The translations under genes were made by a program, and so were the position numbers. Positions 33,812 to 41,776 of a stretch of 64,000 nucleotides of DNA are shown one piece after another (the stretch's first letter is position 1; each line of letters opens with the position of its first letter). A model generated the notes under the pieces. It was not told where the DNA came from. It was given only the letters and a program-made list of their open reading frames with translations, and did not search any database. This DNA is from Paraburkholderia aspalathi (lineage in GTDB: Bacteria; Pseudomonadota; Gammaproteobacteria; Burkholderiales; Burkholderiaceae). The stretch lies in NCBI RefSeq assembly GCF_900116445.1, contig NZ_FPBH01000013.1, positions 62,001 through 126,000 on the forward strand, given 5' to 3'.

Positions 33812-34741
33812 TTATTGCAGGGCTGCGATATCCGTCTTCTGTAGCAATGCATCGAACGATTGCTGCAGATCGAGTCGTTCTGCCGCGCTCCACATGGCGG
33901 CTGCCAGCGGTGGCATCGATGGAGAATTGCGCGTAATCAGGCCAATCTCACGTGTCAGCTCGGGCAACAGCGGCGTTGCGCTGATGCTGGTCCGGGTGTC
34001 GAGCACGCTCAAAAGACTGTGCGGCAAGATGCTGTATAAGCCGGCGTGCTGTACGTTCGAATACAGCGCGAGCAAGGAATCTGTTTCGAGCACGACGGTC
34101 GGTTGAACACCGGCGCGGCGAAAGGCAGCATTGATGACCTGGCGGTTCTGCATCGAGGTGCCCAGCAGGCAGAAAGGCAGCTCGCCGAGCGCGTCCCAAC
34201 GGTTCAGAGCAGGGTCAGCAGGCGAGTCAGGAGGGGACAGCAGAAAGTAGCGTTCGCGATACAGCGGGAGCACGGCAAAACCAGCCTGAACGCGATCGTC
34301 CAGATAGGTGAACCCGACATCGAGTTCATAGTCGTCCAGCTGACGCAGGATCGTGTCGGCGCTGAGCGAGCGTGCGGAGTATCGGATCGCGGCGTGATCG
34401 GCCCGGCACGCTCCCAGCAACAAACCGACGATAGGCATCGTCGTCGGAATGACGCCGATGCGGATCGTACCGGTCAAGCGCACCTGAGCGGCCGACGCGT
34501 CCTGGCGCATATGTTCGAGTGTGGCGAGTGTCTGACGGGCCCAGCCAAGCACCCGCTCGCCTTCCTCGGTGAAGCCGATGAAACGCCTGCCGCGCCGGAC
34601 AATGACCAGGCCCAATTCTGCCTCGAGGCTTCGAATCGCCGAGGACAGCGCCGGTTGCGAAACATGGCTCAGCTCGGCAGCCTTGGCGAAATGCTGTTCC
34701 TGCGCAAGCGTGACCAGATAATGAAGTTGACGGATGAACAT
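33812..34741 (-). CDS. LysR family regulator next to formate dehydrogenase
   Basis: A 309-residue LysR-type regulator. The HTH (MFIRQLHYLVTLAQEQHFAKAAELSHVSQPALSSAIRSLEAELG) is at residues 1-44 and the effector domain begins near GTIRIGVIPTTMPIVGLLLGACRA. The ATG at 34741 gives the usual N-terminus; the frame extends to 34840 without homology. It sits just upstream of fdh on the same strand, with a LysR-like dyad between, so it probably activates fdh in response to formate or a related signal. It is divergent from the M24 gene, 209 bp away. Confidence 0.87.
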   Translation of the reverse strand: MFIRQLHYLVTLAQEQHFAKAAELSHVSQPALSSAIRSLEAELGLVIVRRGRRFIGFTEEGERVLGWARQTLATLEHMRQDASAAQVRLTGTIRIGVIPTTMPIVGLLLGACRADHAAIRYSARSLSADTILRQLDDYELDVGFTYLDDRVQAGFAVLPLYRERYFLLSPPDSPADPALNRWDALGELPFCLLGTSMQNRQVINAAFRRAGVQPTVVLETDSLLALYSNVQHAGLYSILPHSLLSVLDTRTSISATPLLPELTREIGLITRNSPSMPPLAAAMWSAAERLDLQQSFDALLQKTDIAALQ

Positions 34742-34950
34742 CGCGCTCCCCGAATACCGGCAGGTGCCGTTTGCACATGCCCGCCTCGTTATATCACATG
34801 GAATATAGCGACTGCGCTTGCCCTGAACGGATCGACGCACACCGTTTCGCGAGACATGGCCGTCTCCGCGACACGCAACCGGCAGAAACAGAACGTGGAC
34901 ACCGATGCATTCGATCGTTATATTCGAACGGACACAATCGGAGAAGATGG

Positions 34951-35745
34951 ATGGAAGCAGCGGCGAAACAGGCGGTCGGAAGCAAATACGTGCTCGAGTC
35001 GATGAAATATGCCCAGCGCCGGACGTGGGACGTGGTGGAGCAGTTGGCGCAGCGGATTCAGCCCGGCATGCTCGAGTCGGAGGCGACGGCCGAATGCAAG
35101 AACGTATTGAACGAGCTGGGCATGGATCGCATCTGGCATCCGGTGTTGGTGCGCTTCGGCGAGAACACGCTGAAGACGTTCAAGCAGCAATCGGATGGCG
35201 ATCCGCGACTCAAGGACGACGATATTTTCTTCGTCGACCTGGGCGTGGTTTGGGATCAGCACGAAGGCGATGCGGGCGCGACCTTCGTGGTCGGCCATGA
35301 TGCGGAGATGAAGGCGTGCGCCGACGCCGCAAAGACCGTGTTCGACGAAGTGGAGCATCACTGGCGCTCGACGCGTGCCGGTGGCAAAGCGCTATATGAC
35401 TTTGCAGCAGAACGCGCAGCGGCACTCGGATGGCGCCTGAATCTGGACATCAAGGGTCACCGCGTCAGCGACTTTCCGCATGCGATCTACAAAGCAGGCA
35501 ATCTGGGCGATTTCGCGGACTGTCCGGACGCCGGCCTGTGGATTCTCGAAATCCAGCTCGCGCATCCGACGCGGCCGTTCGGGTCGTTCTATGAGGATTA
35601 CTGGTCTGATCGCGCCCGATACGCCAAGCCGCCGTACGATCGTCAGAGCGGGATACCGGCGACAGCCGGCTTTTCGGTGGTCGCCAGCTCGAAACAGAAT
35701 GCCGTGCCCGTTCCCTCACGTTCGAGCAGGCGTATCTGGCTGTGA
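34951..35745 (+). CDS. M24 (methionine aminopeptidase/creatinase-fold) family protein, probably frameshifted at the 3' end
   Basis: From the ATG at 34951 (GGAGAAGATGG before it) the protein has 264 residues. It has the pita-bread fold of M24 enzymes: metal ligands in FFVDLGVVWDQHEGDAGATF (two Asp), a GHRVSDFPHAIYK region and a late LEIQLAHP with Glu. It is short and lacks the creatinase N-terminal domain. After PFGSFYED the sequence becomes Arg/Tyr-rich and the frame continues 103 bp into the antiparallel kinase gene. One extra T after 35598 would give YEDLLV and a stop at 35607-35609. I therefore suspect a one-base deletion or sequencing error. Confidence 0.75.
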   Translation: MEAAAKQAVGSKYVLESMKYAQRRTWDVVEQLAQRIQPGMLESEATAECKNVLNELGMDRIWHPVLVRFGENTLKTFKQQSDGDPRLKDDDIFFVDLGVVWDQHEGDAGATFVVGHDAEMKACADAAKTVFDEVEHHWRSTRAGGKALYDFAAERAAALGWRLNLDIKGHRVSDFPHAIYKAGNLGDFADCPDAGLWILEIQLAHPTRPFGSFYEDYWSDRARYAKPPYDRQSGIPATAGFSVVASSKQNAVPVPSRSSRRIWL

Positions 35746-37136
35746 TGCAACTGCAGCATGCGCTGCACGATCAGCAGACCGAGTCCGCCGCCGCGATGCG
35801 CGCCACCTGAACTGAACGGACGTTCGAACAGCCCTTCGCGCTGCTCCGCTGGAATGCCGGGACCCGTGTCGCTCACCGTGACCGATACCTTGCCGTCCTT
35901 GTGCGCGAGATCGATGTCGATCGACCCGCCGGCGGGCGTGTGGCGAATCGCGTTGTCGAGCAGGTTCGTCAGCACGCGCTCGATCATCCCCAGGTCGGCG
36001 TAGACCGCCGGCAGACGAGGTGGAAAATCGGCGCGCAACTGGATGTGCCGCGCCTCGGCCGGCAACTCGAATTTCTGGAAGACGTCCTGGACCAGATCGA
36101 CCAGCGAGAACGGCTCGAGTGCGGGTTGTACGTTCCCGTGTTCGAGCCGGGCCAGTTCGAATAGCGCCTGCGCGAGCCGCCCGACCTTGACGCTCTGCGC
36201 AAGCGCAATCGCCAGATAGCGTTTGCGCTCGGTTTCGCCGAGCGTCTCGGCTTTGAGCGACAACGTCTCGAGGTACCCATGCAGCGAGGTCAATGGCGTG
36301 CGCAGGTCGTGCGAAATATTGGCGATCAGTTCGCGCCGCTGTTGATCCTGGCGCGTCAGCGCGCGCCACTGCTCGCCGATGCGGTTGGCCATCTGCGCGA
36401 ACGTCGCTTCGAGTACGCCGATTTCGTCGCGCCGTCCGGCAGGCGACGAGCGTGGGACCGTCGGCTGGGTGTCCGGCTCGCCGTCGGCATCGAAACGGCG
36501 CATGGCGTCGGTGAGGCGGCGTAGCGGCCGCGTGATCAGGCCGAATGCCGTCAACCCCGCAAGCAATCCCAGCAGCGCGACCAGCGCCATCGACCAGAGG
36601 GTGGTACGCAGCACCGAGCTGGCGGCTACGCGCGCGGCGAGCGCGTCGTGTTCCTCGCCGAGCAGGACCACGTAGATATAACCGGACGGCGGCTGCCCGT
36701 TCAGTTGCAGCGGCGCGGCGCTAAACACTTTTTTCCCGTCGACGCTGCGCGGGTCGTCGCCGAGAATCGGCAACGCGTCCCCGGCGATAAATTGCCGGAT
36801 CGGCGCGAGATCTACCTGAGCGCGCTTGACGTGGCCCACGGGGGCGTCGTCGCCCTCGATGCGCCCCTGATTGTCAAGCAGATACACCTCGACGCTCGGA
36901 TTCACCATCATCAACTGGCCGAACAGCTGGCGCACCGCGTCGGGCCGCAGGCCGTTCGCGTCCATCAGCGTGGTGCGATGCGCGATATGGTTGGCGAGAT
37001 CCTTTGACAGGCGCTGCACGACTTCCTTTTCGTGCAGGTCGCTCGAACGGATCTGCAGCCACGCCGACGCGCCGCAGCACGCCAGCAGCAATGCTGAGAA
37101 GACGATCGAGAGCCGCTGGGTTAGTGTCAGGTTCAC
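35643..37136 (-). CDS. sensor histidine kinase of the dipZ-msrA two-component system
   Basis: A 497-residue inner-membrane kinase. It has TM1 (LSIVFSALLLACCGASAWL), a periplasmic sensor of about 150 residues, TM2 (TTLWSMALVALLGLLAGLTAFGLI), HAMP (TRPLRRLTDAMRRFDADGE), the H-box ANISHDLRTPLTSLHGY with the phosphorylated His, and the ATPase boxes NLLDNAIRHTP (N), SDTGPGIP (G1) and GGGLGLLIV (G2). The GTG start at 37136 overlaps the response-regulator stop by 4 nt, so they are coupled; a 560-residue frame from further upstream is not credible. The divergent dipZ-msrA genes suggest that it senses oxidative or cell-envelope damage, as HprS does for msrPQ in E. coli. Its 3' end overlaps the extended M24 frame. 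Confidence 0.9.
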   Translation of the reverse strand: MNLTLTQRLSIVFSALLLACCGASAWLQIRSSDLHEKEVVQRLSKDLANHIAHRTTLMDANGLRPDAVRQLFGQLMMVNPSVEVYLLDNQGRIEGDDAPVGHVKRAQVDLAPIRQFIAGDALPILGDDPRSVDGKKVFSAAPLQLNGQPPSGYIYVVLLGEEHDALAARVAASSVLRTTLWSMALVALLGLLAGLTAFGLITRPLRRLTDAMRRFDADGEPDTQPTVPRSSPAGRRDEIGVLEATFAQMANRIGEQWRALTRQDQQRRELIANISHDLRTPLTSLHGYLETLSLKAETLGETERKRYLAIALAQSVKVGRLAQALFELARLEHGNVQPALEPFSLVDLVQDVFQKFELPAEARHIQLRADFPPRLPAVYADLGMIERVLTNLLDNAIRHTPAGGSIDIDLAHKDGKVSVTVSDTGPGIPAEQREGLFERPFSSGGAHRGGGLGLLIVQRMLQLHHSQIRLLEREGTGTAFCFELATTEKPAVAGIPL

Positions 37137-37888
37137 GGCGCGTCCTGAGGTGCGCTGGCGGGCGTGGGCCCGTCGCCTGGATTGCCAGGCATAGCCAGCT
37201 TGTAGCCGCGTCCCCAGACGGTCAGGATGCGCTCGGGCTGGGCGGGGTCGGTCTCGATCTTCGCGCGCAGGCGGTTGATGTGGGTGTTGACCGTGTGTTC
37301 GTAACCCTCGTGTTGATAGCCCCACACGGCATTGAGCAGGTCCATCCGCGAGAACACTTTGCCGGGATGCTGCGCGAAGTAATACAGCAGGTCGAATTCA
37401 CGCGGCGTCAGTTCAATCGGCTTGCCGTCCACTGTCGCCTCGCGCGTCAGCGGATCGATCGTGAGTCCGGCGAGTTGCAGACTGCCCGCGTCGATGCGCG
37501 AGTCTTTTGCCATGGCTTCGACGCGCCGCAACAAAGCTTTGACGCGCGCAACCAGCTCGAGCACGGAGAACGGCTTGGCCAGGTAGTCGTCGGCACCGAG
37601 TTCGAGGCCGAGGATCCGGTGTACTTCGCTCGAACGCGCGCTGGTGATGATGATCGGCGTGTAGCGCGTCATCGCGCGGGCGCGCCGGCAGATTTCCAGG
37701 CCGTCGACGCCGGGCAGCATCAGGTCGAGGATCAGCGCGTCCCAGCCGCCTTGCTCCAGCAGGCGCAGCCCTTCGCTGCCGTCGGCGCTGTGCACGACTT
37801 CGTAGCGCTCGTCGCGCAGATGAAGGCTCAGCACGTTGGCGATGTCGACGTCGTCTTCAACGATCAGGATGCGCTTCAATGGGTCCAT
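37133..37888 (-). CDS. OmpR-family response regulator
   Basis: A 251-residue OmpR/PhoB-type regulator: receiver domain with acidic pocket Glu11/Asp12/Asp13, phospho-acceptor Asp55 (LILDLMLPG) and Lys in DDYLAKPF, followed by a winged helix (GKPIELTPREFDLLYYFAQHPGKVFSRMDLLNAVWGYQHEGYEHTVNTHINRLRAKIE). The ATG at 37888 gives a standard receiver start but lacks a clear ribosome site; the frame is open to 37981. It is first in the operon with the kinase and divergent from dipZ-msrA, its likely target. Confidence 0.9.
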   Translation of the reverse strand: MDPLKRILIVEDDVDIANVLSLHLRDERYEVVHSADGSEGLRLLEQGGWDALILDLMLPGVDGLEICRRARAMTRYTPIIITSARSSEVHRILGLELGADDYLAKPFSVLELVARVKALLRRVEAMAKDSRIDAGSLQLAGLTIDPLTREATVDGKPIELTPREFDLLYYFAQHPGKVFSRMDLLNAVWGYQHEGYEHTVNTHINRLRAKIETDPAQPERILTVWGRGYKLAMPGNPGDGPTPASAPQDAP

Positions 37889-38142
37889 GGAGGGCTTTGG
37901 CCGCGGGTAAGGGTGTGGTTCGGGGCGTGGTTCAGGGCGGTGGAAAGACAGGGCGCCCGCAAAAACGGGCCGTTGCGCCATTGTGCAAAATTTCCGGGCG
38001 GCGAGTTATCACATTTAATTTAACTTTTCGTGAGGACTTTGACACCCCTCGCGCCCTAGGATGTGGGCACTTTCCGCTGATCTGCAGCGCACTCAAGCCG
38101 CGTAACCATCCTAACCGACTCAAAACATCGCCCGGAACCGAC

Positions 38143-40005
38143 ATGCTACTCATCGTTCTTGCCTATCTTGGCGGCGCTCTGACGATCCTCAGTCCGTGCA
38201 TCCTGCCGGTGCTGCCCTTTGTCTTCGCGCGCGCCGATCAGCCTTTCGTGCGCAGCGGGCTGCCATTGCTGGCCGGCATGGCGCTGACTTTCGCCATCGT
38301 CGCGACCCTCGCCGCCGTGGGCGGCGGTTGGGTCACGCAGGCTAACCAGTATGGCCGCTGGCTTGCAATTGCCTTGCTCGCCATCTTCGGACTGACGCTG
38401 TTGCTGCCGCGTTTCGCCGATCATCTGATGCGTCCGCTGGTGAGCGCCGGCAATCGCCTGTCGAATTTCGCGCAGGGCGACGGTCAGCAGGTTCGCGCGG
38501 GATCGTCCTTTCTGCTGGGCATCGCGACCGGCTTGCTGTGGGCGCCGTGCGCCGGTCCGATTCTCGGCCTGGTGCTGACCGGCGCGGCATTGCGGGGCGC
38601 GAGCGTCGGTACCACGCTACTGCTGGTTGCCTACGCGGCCGGCGCGGCGACTTCGCTCGCAGTGGCGCTGCTGATCGGCGGCCGGGTGTTCACGGCGATG
38701 AAGCGCTCGCTGGGCGCGGGCGAGTGGATCCGTCGCGGGATCGGCGCGGCGATGCTGTGCGGCGTGGTGGCGATTTCGCTCGGGCTCGACACCGGCGTGC
38801 TGGCACGTGTATCGACCATCGCTACCGGTGGCCTTGAACAGAAACTGGTCGACAAGCTCTCGCCCGGCGCGACGCCGGCTAATCCGGTGGCGGCGGGTAA
38901 TAAGACCAATGCACCAGCCAATGCTTCAGGTAGCGACGCCGTGATGACGGCCAACCCCACCGCCGATGCAAGCGACGCCGGCGCGATGATGCGCGCTTCG
39001 CAAGGCGCGTCAGGCGGCGCGGCTGCGTTGCCCGTCGAAGGTGTGCTGCCGACCTTGAACGGCGCTGTTCAGTGGCTGAATTCACCGCCGCTGACGGTTC
39101 AGGACCTGCGCGGCAAAGTTGTGCTGGTCGATTTCTGGACGTACTCCTGCATCAACTGCCTGCGTTCGCTGCCGTACGTGAAAGCGTGGGCGCAGAAGTA
39201 CAAGGACCAGGGGCTCGTCGTCATCGGCGTGCATGCACCGGAATTCGCGTTCGAACGCAATGTCGACAACGTGAAGAAGGCTGTCCACGATCTCGGCGTC
39301 GACTATCCCGTCGCGATCGACAACAACTACGCGATCTGGCGTGCGCTGAACAATCAATACTGGCCGGCCCATTATTTCGTCGATGGTAAAGGACAGATTC
39401 GCTATCACCATTTCGGCGAAGGCGACTATGCGGAATCGGAAAAGGTGATTCAGGAATTGCTGACTGAGGCAGGGCATGCGAATGCGTCGAAGGTCGCAAT
39501 CGGCATTACCGGCACGGGCGCGCAAGGCGTGCAGGTAGCGGCCGACAGCGCCGACATGCAATCGCCGGAAACCTATATCGGATACGAGCGTGCCGAGAAT
39601 TTCACGTCGCCCGGCGGCGCAGCGGAGGACAAGGTTCATACCTATAAGGCGCCATTACAGCCCGCTGTCAACGATTGGGGGCTGGCCGGCGCGTGGAATG
39701 TGGGCGCCGAACACGCGACGCTCGCGGCGGCCTCCGGACGCATCATCTATCGCTTCCATGCGCGTGATCTGCATCTGGTGCTCGGTCCGGGCAAGGACGG
39801 CAAGCCGGTTCGCTTCCGCGTCAGCGTGGATGGCGTGGCACCGGGCGCGGCGCACGGAACAGACGTCGCCACCGACGGGACCGGCACTGTTACCGAGCAG
39901 CGTCTTTATCAACTCGTGCGGCAAACCGGCGACGTTGCGGATCACACGTTCTCGATCGAGTTTCTGGATCCGGGCGTGCAAGCGTTCGCCTTTACGTTTG
40001 GCTAA
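38143..40005 (+). CDS. dipZ: DipZ-type protein: CcdA membrane domain fused to an extracytoplasmic thioredoxin-like domain
   Basis: A 620-residue protein. Residues 1-235 form a CcdA/DsbD-beta-like electron-transfer membrane domain, with redox cysteines Cys19 (LSPCILPVLP) and Cys136 (WAPCAGPIL). After a Gly/Ala linker comes a thioredoxin/TlpA-like domain with the CxxC pair Cys336/Cys339 (WTYSCINCLRSLP), then a C-terminal beta-rich domain (ENFTSPGGAAEDK to FTFG) as in mycobacterial DipZ. It should pass electrons from cytoplasmic thioredoxin to periplasmic acceptors. The next gene is an exported MsrA that needs such a reductant. I took the ATG at 38143, where the membrane helix begins; an upstream extension to 37879 has no hydrophobic or homologous features. 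Confidence 0.92.
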   Translation: MLLIVLAYLGGALTILSPCILPVLPFVFARADQPFVRSGLPLLAGMALTFAIVATLAAVGGGWVTQANQYGRWLAIALLAIFGLTLLLPRFADHLMRPLVSAGNRLSNFAQGDGQQVRAGSSFLLGIATGLLWAPCAGPILGLVLTGAALRGASVGTTLLLVAYAAGAATSLAVALLIGGRVFTAMKRSLGAGEWIRRGIGAAMLCGVVAISLGLDTGVLARVSTIATGGLEQKLVDKLSPGATPANPVAAGNKTNAPANASGSDAVMTANPTADASDAGAMMRASQGASGGAAALPVEGVLPTLNGAVQWLNSPPLTVQDLRGKVVLVDFWTYSCINCLRSLPYVKAWAQKYKDQGLVVIGVHAPEFAFERNVDNVKKAVHDLGVDYPVAIDNNYAIWRALNNQYWPAHYFVDGKGQIRYHHFGEGDYAESEKVIQELLTEAGHANASKVAIGITGTGAQGVQVAADSADMQSPETYIGYERAENFTSPGGAAEDKVHTYKAPLQPAVNDWGLAGAWNVGAEHATLAAASGRIIYRFHARDLHLVLGPGKDGKPVRFRVSVDGVAPGAAHGTDVATDGTGTVTEQRLYQLVRQTGDVADHTFSIEFLDPGVQAFAFTFG

Positions 40006-40052
40006 GCCGAGCCTGACGGCGTGACTCAACCACTTATTGAAAGACTGACATC

Positions 40053-40790
40053 ATGCAAACAACCTCTACTAGCAAGGTTTCCCAGCGCAGGCGTTCGTCG
40101 TTTTTCCGGCTCGCGGGTTGCGTCGCCATTGCGGCAGGCGTCTTCGCCGCGCAGCGCATCGCGAACTCAGCCGAAGCAATGACGAAGATTCCGCCGCCTG
40201 CCCATGACGAGAGCGTCGGCGCCGTGCATAGCGAAACCGCTGTGTTCGCGGGCGGTTGCTTCTGGGGTGTTCAGGGCGTGTTCGAACACGTGCGAGGCGT
40301 GAAGCAGGTCGCCTCGGGATACACGGGCGGCGCGGCCGGCACCGCGCAATATGAAACCGTCAGCGAGGGCGATACTGGGCATGCCGAATCGGTGCAGGTC
40401 ACCTATGACCCGACGCAGATAACCTACGGACGTTTGCTGCAGATTTTCTTCTCGGTCGCACACGACCCCACCGAGCTGAACTACCAGGGCCCCGATCACG
40501 GCACGCAATACCGCTCGGCGATCTTTCCAGCCAATCCTGAGCAGCGTAGCGTCGCGCAGTCATACATTGCGCAGCTCGACAAGGCGCACGTGTTTTCAGG
40601 GCCGATCGTCACGCGCGTGGAGGATTTCAAGGGCTTCTATCCGGCGGAAAGCTATCACCAGAATTTCCTCGCGTTGCATCCTGACTACCCGTACATCGTG
40701 ATTAACGATCTGCCGAAGGTGAGCGGACTGAAGCGCATGTTTCCCGATCTGTATCGCAACGATCCGGTGCTGCTCAAGGTGAGCGGCTAG
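40053..40790 (+). CDS. msrA: exported or membrane-anchored peptide methionine sulfoxide reductase MsrA
   Basis: A 245-residue MsrA. The catalytic Cys69 sits in AGGCFWGVQG, with family segments SGYTGG, YDPTQITYGRLLQIFFSVAHDPTELNYQGPDHGTQYRSAIF and YHQNFL. A 44-residue N-terminal extension with a basic stretch (SQRRRSSFFR) and a hydrophobic segment (LAGCVAIAAGVFAA) marks export or anchoring outside the cytoplasm; the twin arginines are only loosely Tat-like. No other cysteine follows Cys69, so there is no resolving cysteine and a thiol partner is required. The neighbouring DipZ thioredoxin domain is the obvious one. It repairs Met-S-oxide in periplasmic proteins. Confidence 0.92.
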   Translation: MQTTSTSKVSQRRRSSFFRLAGCVAIAAGVFAAQRIANSAEAMTKIPPPAHDESVGAVHSETAVFAGGCFWGVQGVFEHVRGVKQVASGYTGGAAGTAQYETVSEGDTGHAESVQVTYDPTQITYGRLLQIFFSVAHDPTELNYQGPDHGTQYRSAIFPANPEQRSVAQSYIAQLDKAHVFSGPIVTRVEDFKGFYPAESYHQNFLALHPDYPYIVINDLPKVSGLKRMFPDLYRNDPVLLKVSG

Positions 40791-40819
40791 TTTCGCGAGC
40801 GAGCCGCTCAACGCTCGAA

Positions 40820-41653
40820 TCAAGCTTTCAACGGTAGCCAGATTTCGAGTCCACCCATGCCGCTGACCGGATCGAACTTCTCGTCGTAGCGCTCGAAGTT
40901 GGGCGCATCGGCGGGGATGTGTCCCGATGCCGGCAGCCACTGATTCCAGATCGTGTTCCAGGTGCGCCGTATGGTCGAGATGTGCTCGCGGTGGCTGAAC
41001 ACTGCGTAGCGTTGCGGGGAAATACGCAAGCGGCTCAGTTCGGCAGGCAATGCCGAAAAGTCGCTGACTTCGACGCCGCACAGATAGTCGATATTGCCGG
41101 TGTCGTCGGCGTCGTAGCAGACGCCATATGCCACGTTGCCGACCTGGCCGGGCACTCTGCCGAAGTATTCGCCAAAGCGCTGCCACTGCGAAGGAATCGC
41201 GGCGCAGGTCTCGCTTGTATAGCGCTCGCTCAGGCCCGCGACGAGAAACGGTTTGCCGTCTTCGAAACGCGGCGGTTCGAGATGCGTGAGAAGGGTTTCG
41301 TCCATTTTGATCGGCTCCACGATAGCAATGTTGTCGAGGTGACCACGCGCGCGCAGCGCTTCGGGCGTCAGTCCGAATTGCTCGCGAAACGCGCGCGTGA
41401 ATGCTTCGTGAGAACCGTAACCGGCCTCGATGGCGACGGTCAGAATATCGGGTGCACCGTCGGCGAGGCGTCGTGCCGCTTCGCTCAAGCGGCGCGCGCG
41501 AACATAGCGCATGACCGAAAGCCCCGTGGCCGCTTCGAAAGCACGCGCCAGGTGAAAGCGCGACACGCATCCACAGTTGGCGATGTCGTCGAGCGTCAAC
41601 TCGCGCGCAAAGTGGCTTTCGATAAACCAGAGCGCTTTTCCAACGGGGTTCAT
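40820..41653 (-). CDS. AraC family regulator with GyrI-like ligand domain
   Basis: A 277-residue protein. The N-terminal AraC double HTH (MNPVGKALWFIESHFARELTLDDIANCGCVSRFHLARAFEAATGLSVMRYVRARRLSEAARRL then ILTVAIEAGYGSHEAFTRAFREQFG) fills residues 1-105. A GyrI-like/SOUL-type ligand domain (residues about 120-277, FLVAGLSERYTSETCAAIPSQWQRF to LEIWLPLK) follows, as in Rob and BmrR-like drug sensors. The ATG at 41653 is preferred to a GTG at 41665. It is next to a DHA2 exporter gene on the same strand but separated, so it may control drug efflux; this is positional inference. It converges with msrA. Confidence 0.87.
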   Translation of the reverse strand: MNPVGKALWFIESHFARELTLDDIANCGCVSRFHLARAFEAATGLSVMRYVRARRLSEAARRLADGAPDILTVAIEAGYGSHEAFTRAFREQFGLTPEALRARGHLDNIAIVEPIKMDETLLTHLEPPRFEDGKPFLVAGLSERYTSETCAAIPSQWQRFGEYFGRVPGQVGNVAYGVCYDADDTGNIDYLCGVEVSDFSALPAELSRLRISPQRYAVFSHREHISTIRRTWNTIWNQWLPASGHIPADAPNFERYDEKFDPVSGMGGLEIWLPLKA

Positions 41654-41776
41654 ATTGGCTCTCACGTCAGCATGAAGCCAGCATAGCCAGGCGCGATGCG
41701 GCGCATTTGATCGCGCTTGCGGTTTTGCGGTGGGCGCCTTCTTGACCGCGATCGAGCTTGTTTCAGGGTGGATGGG

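Noticed and set aside
37879..38142. 88-residue extension of DipZ at its N-terminus
   Set aside because: It covers the divergent promoter region and the response-regulator start, and the hydrophobic CcdA domain begins at the ATG at 38143.
40053..40190. MsrA as a Tat substrate or lipoprotein
   Set aside because: The twin arginines lack the usual following Phe/Leu-Lys pattern, and the LAGC lies at the beginning rather than the end of the hydrophobic segment. I kept only export or anchoring in general.
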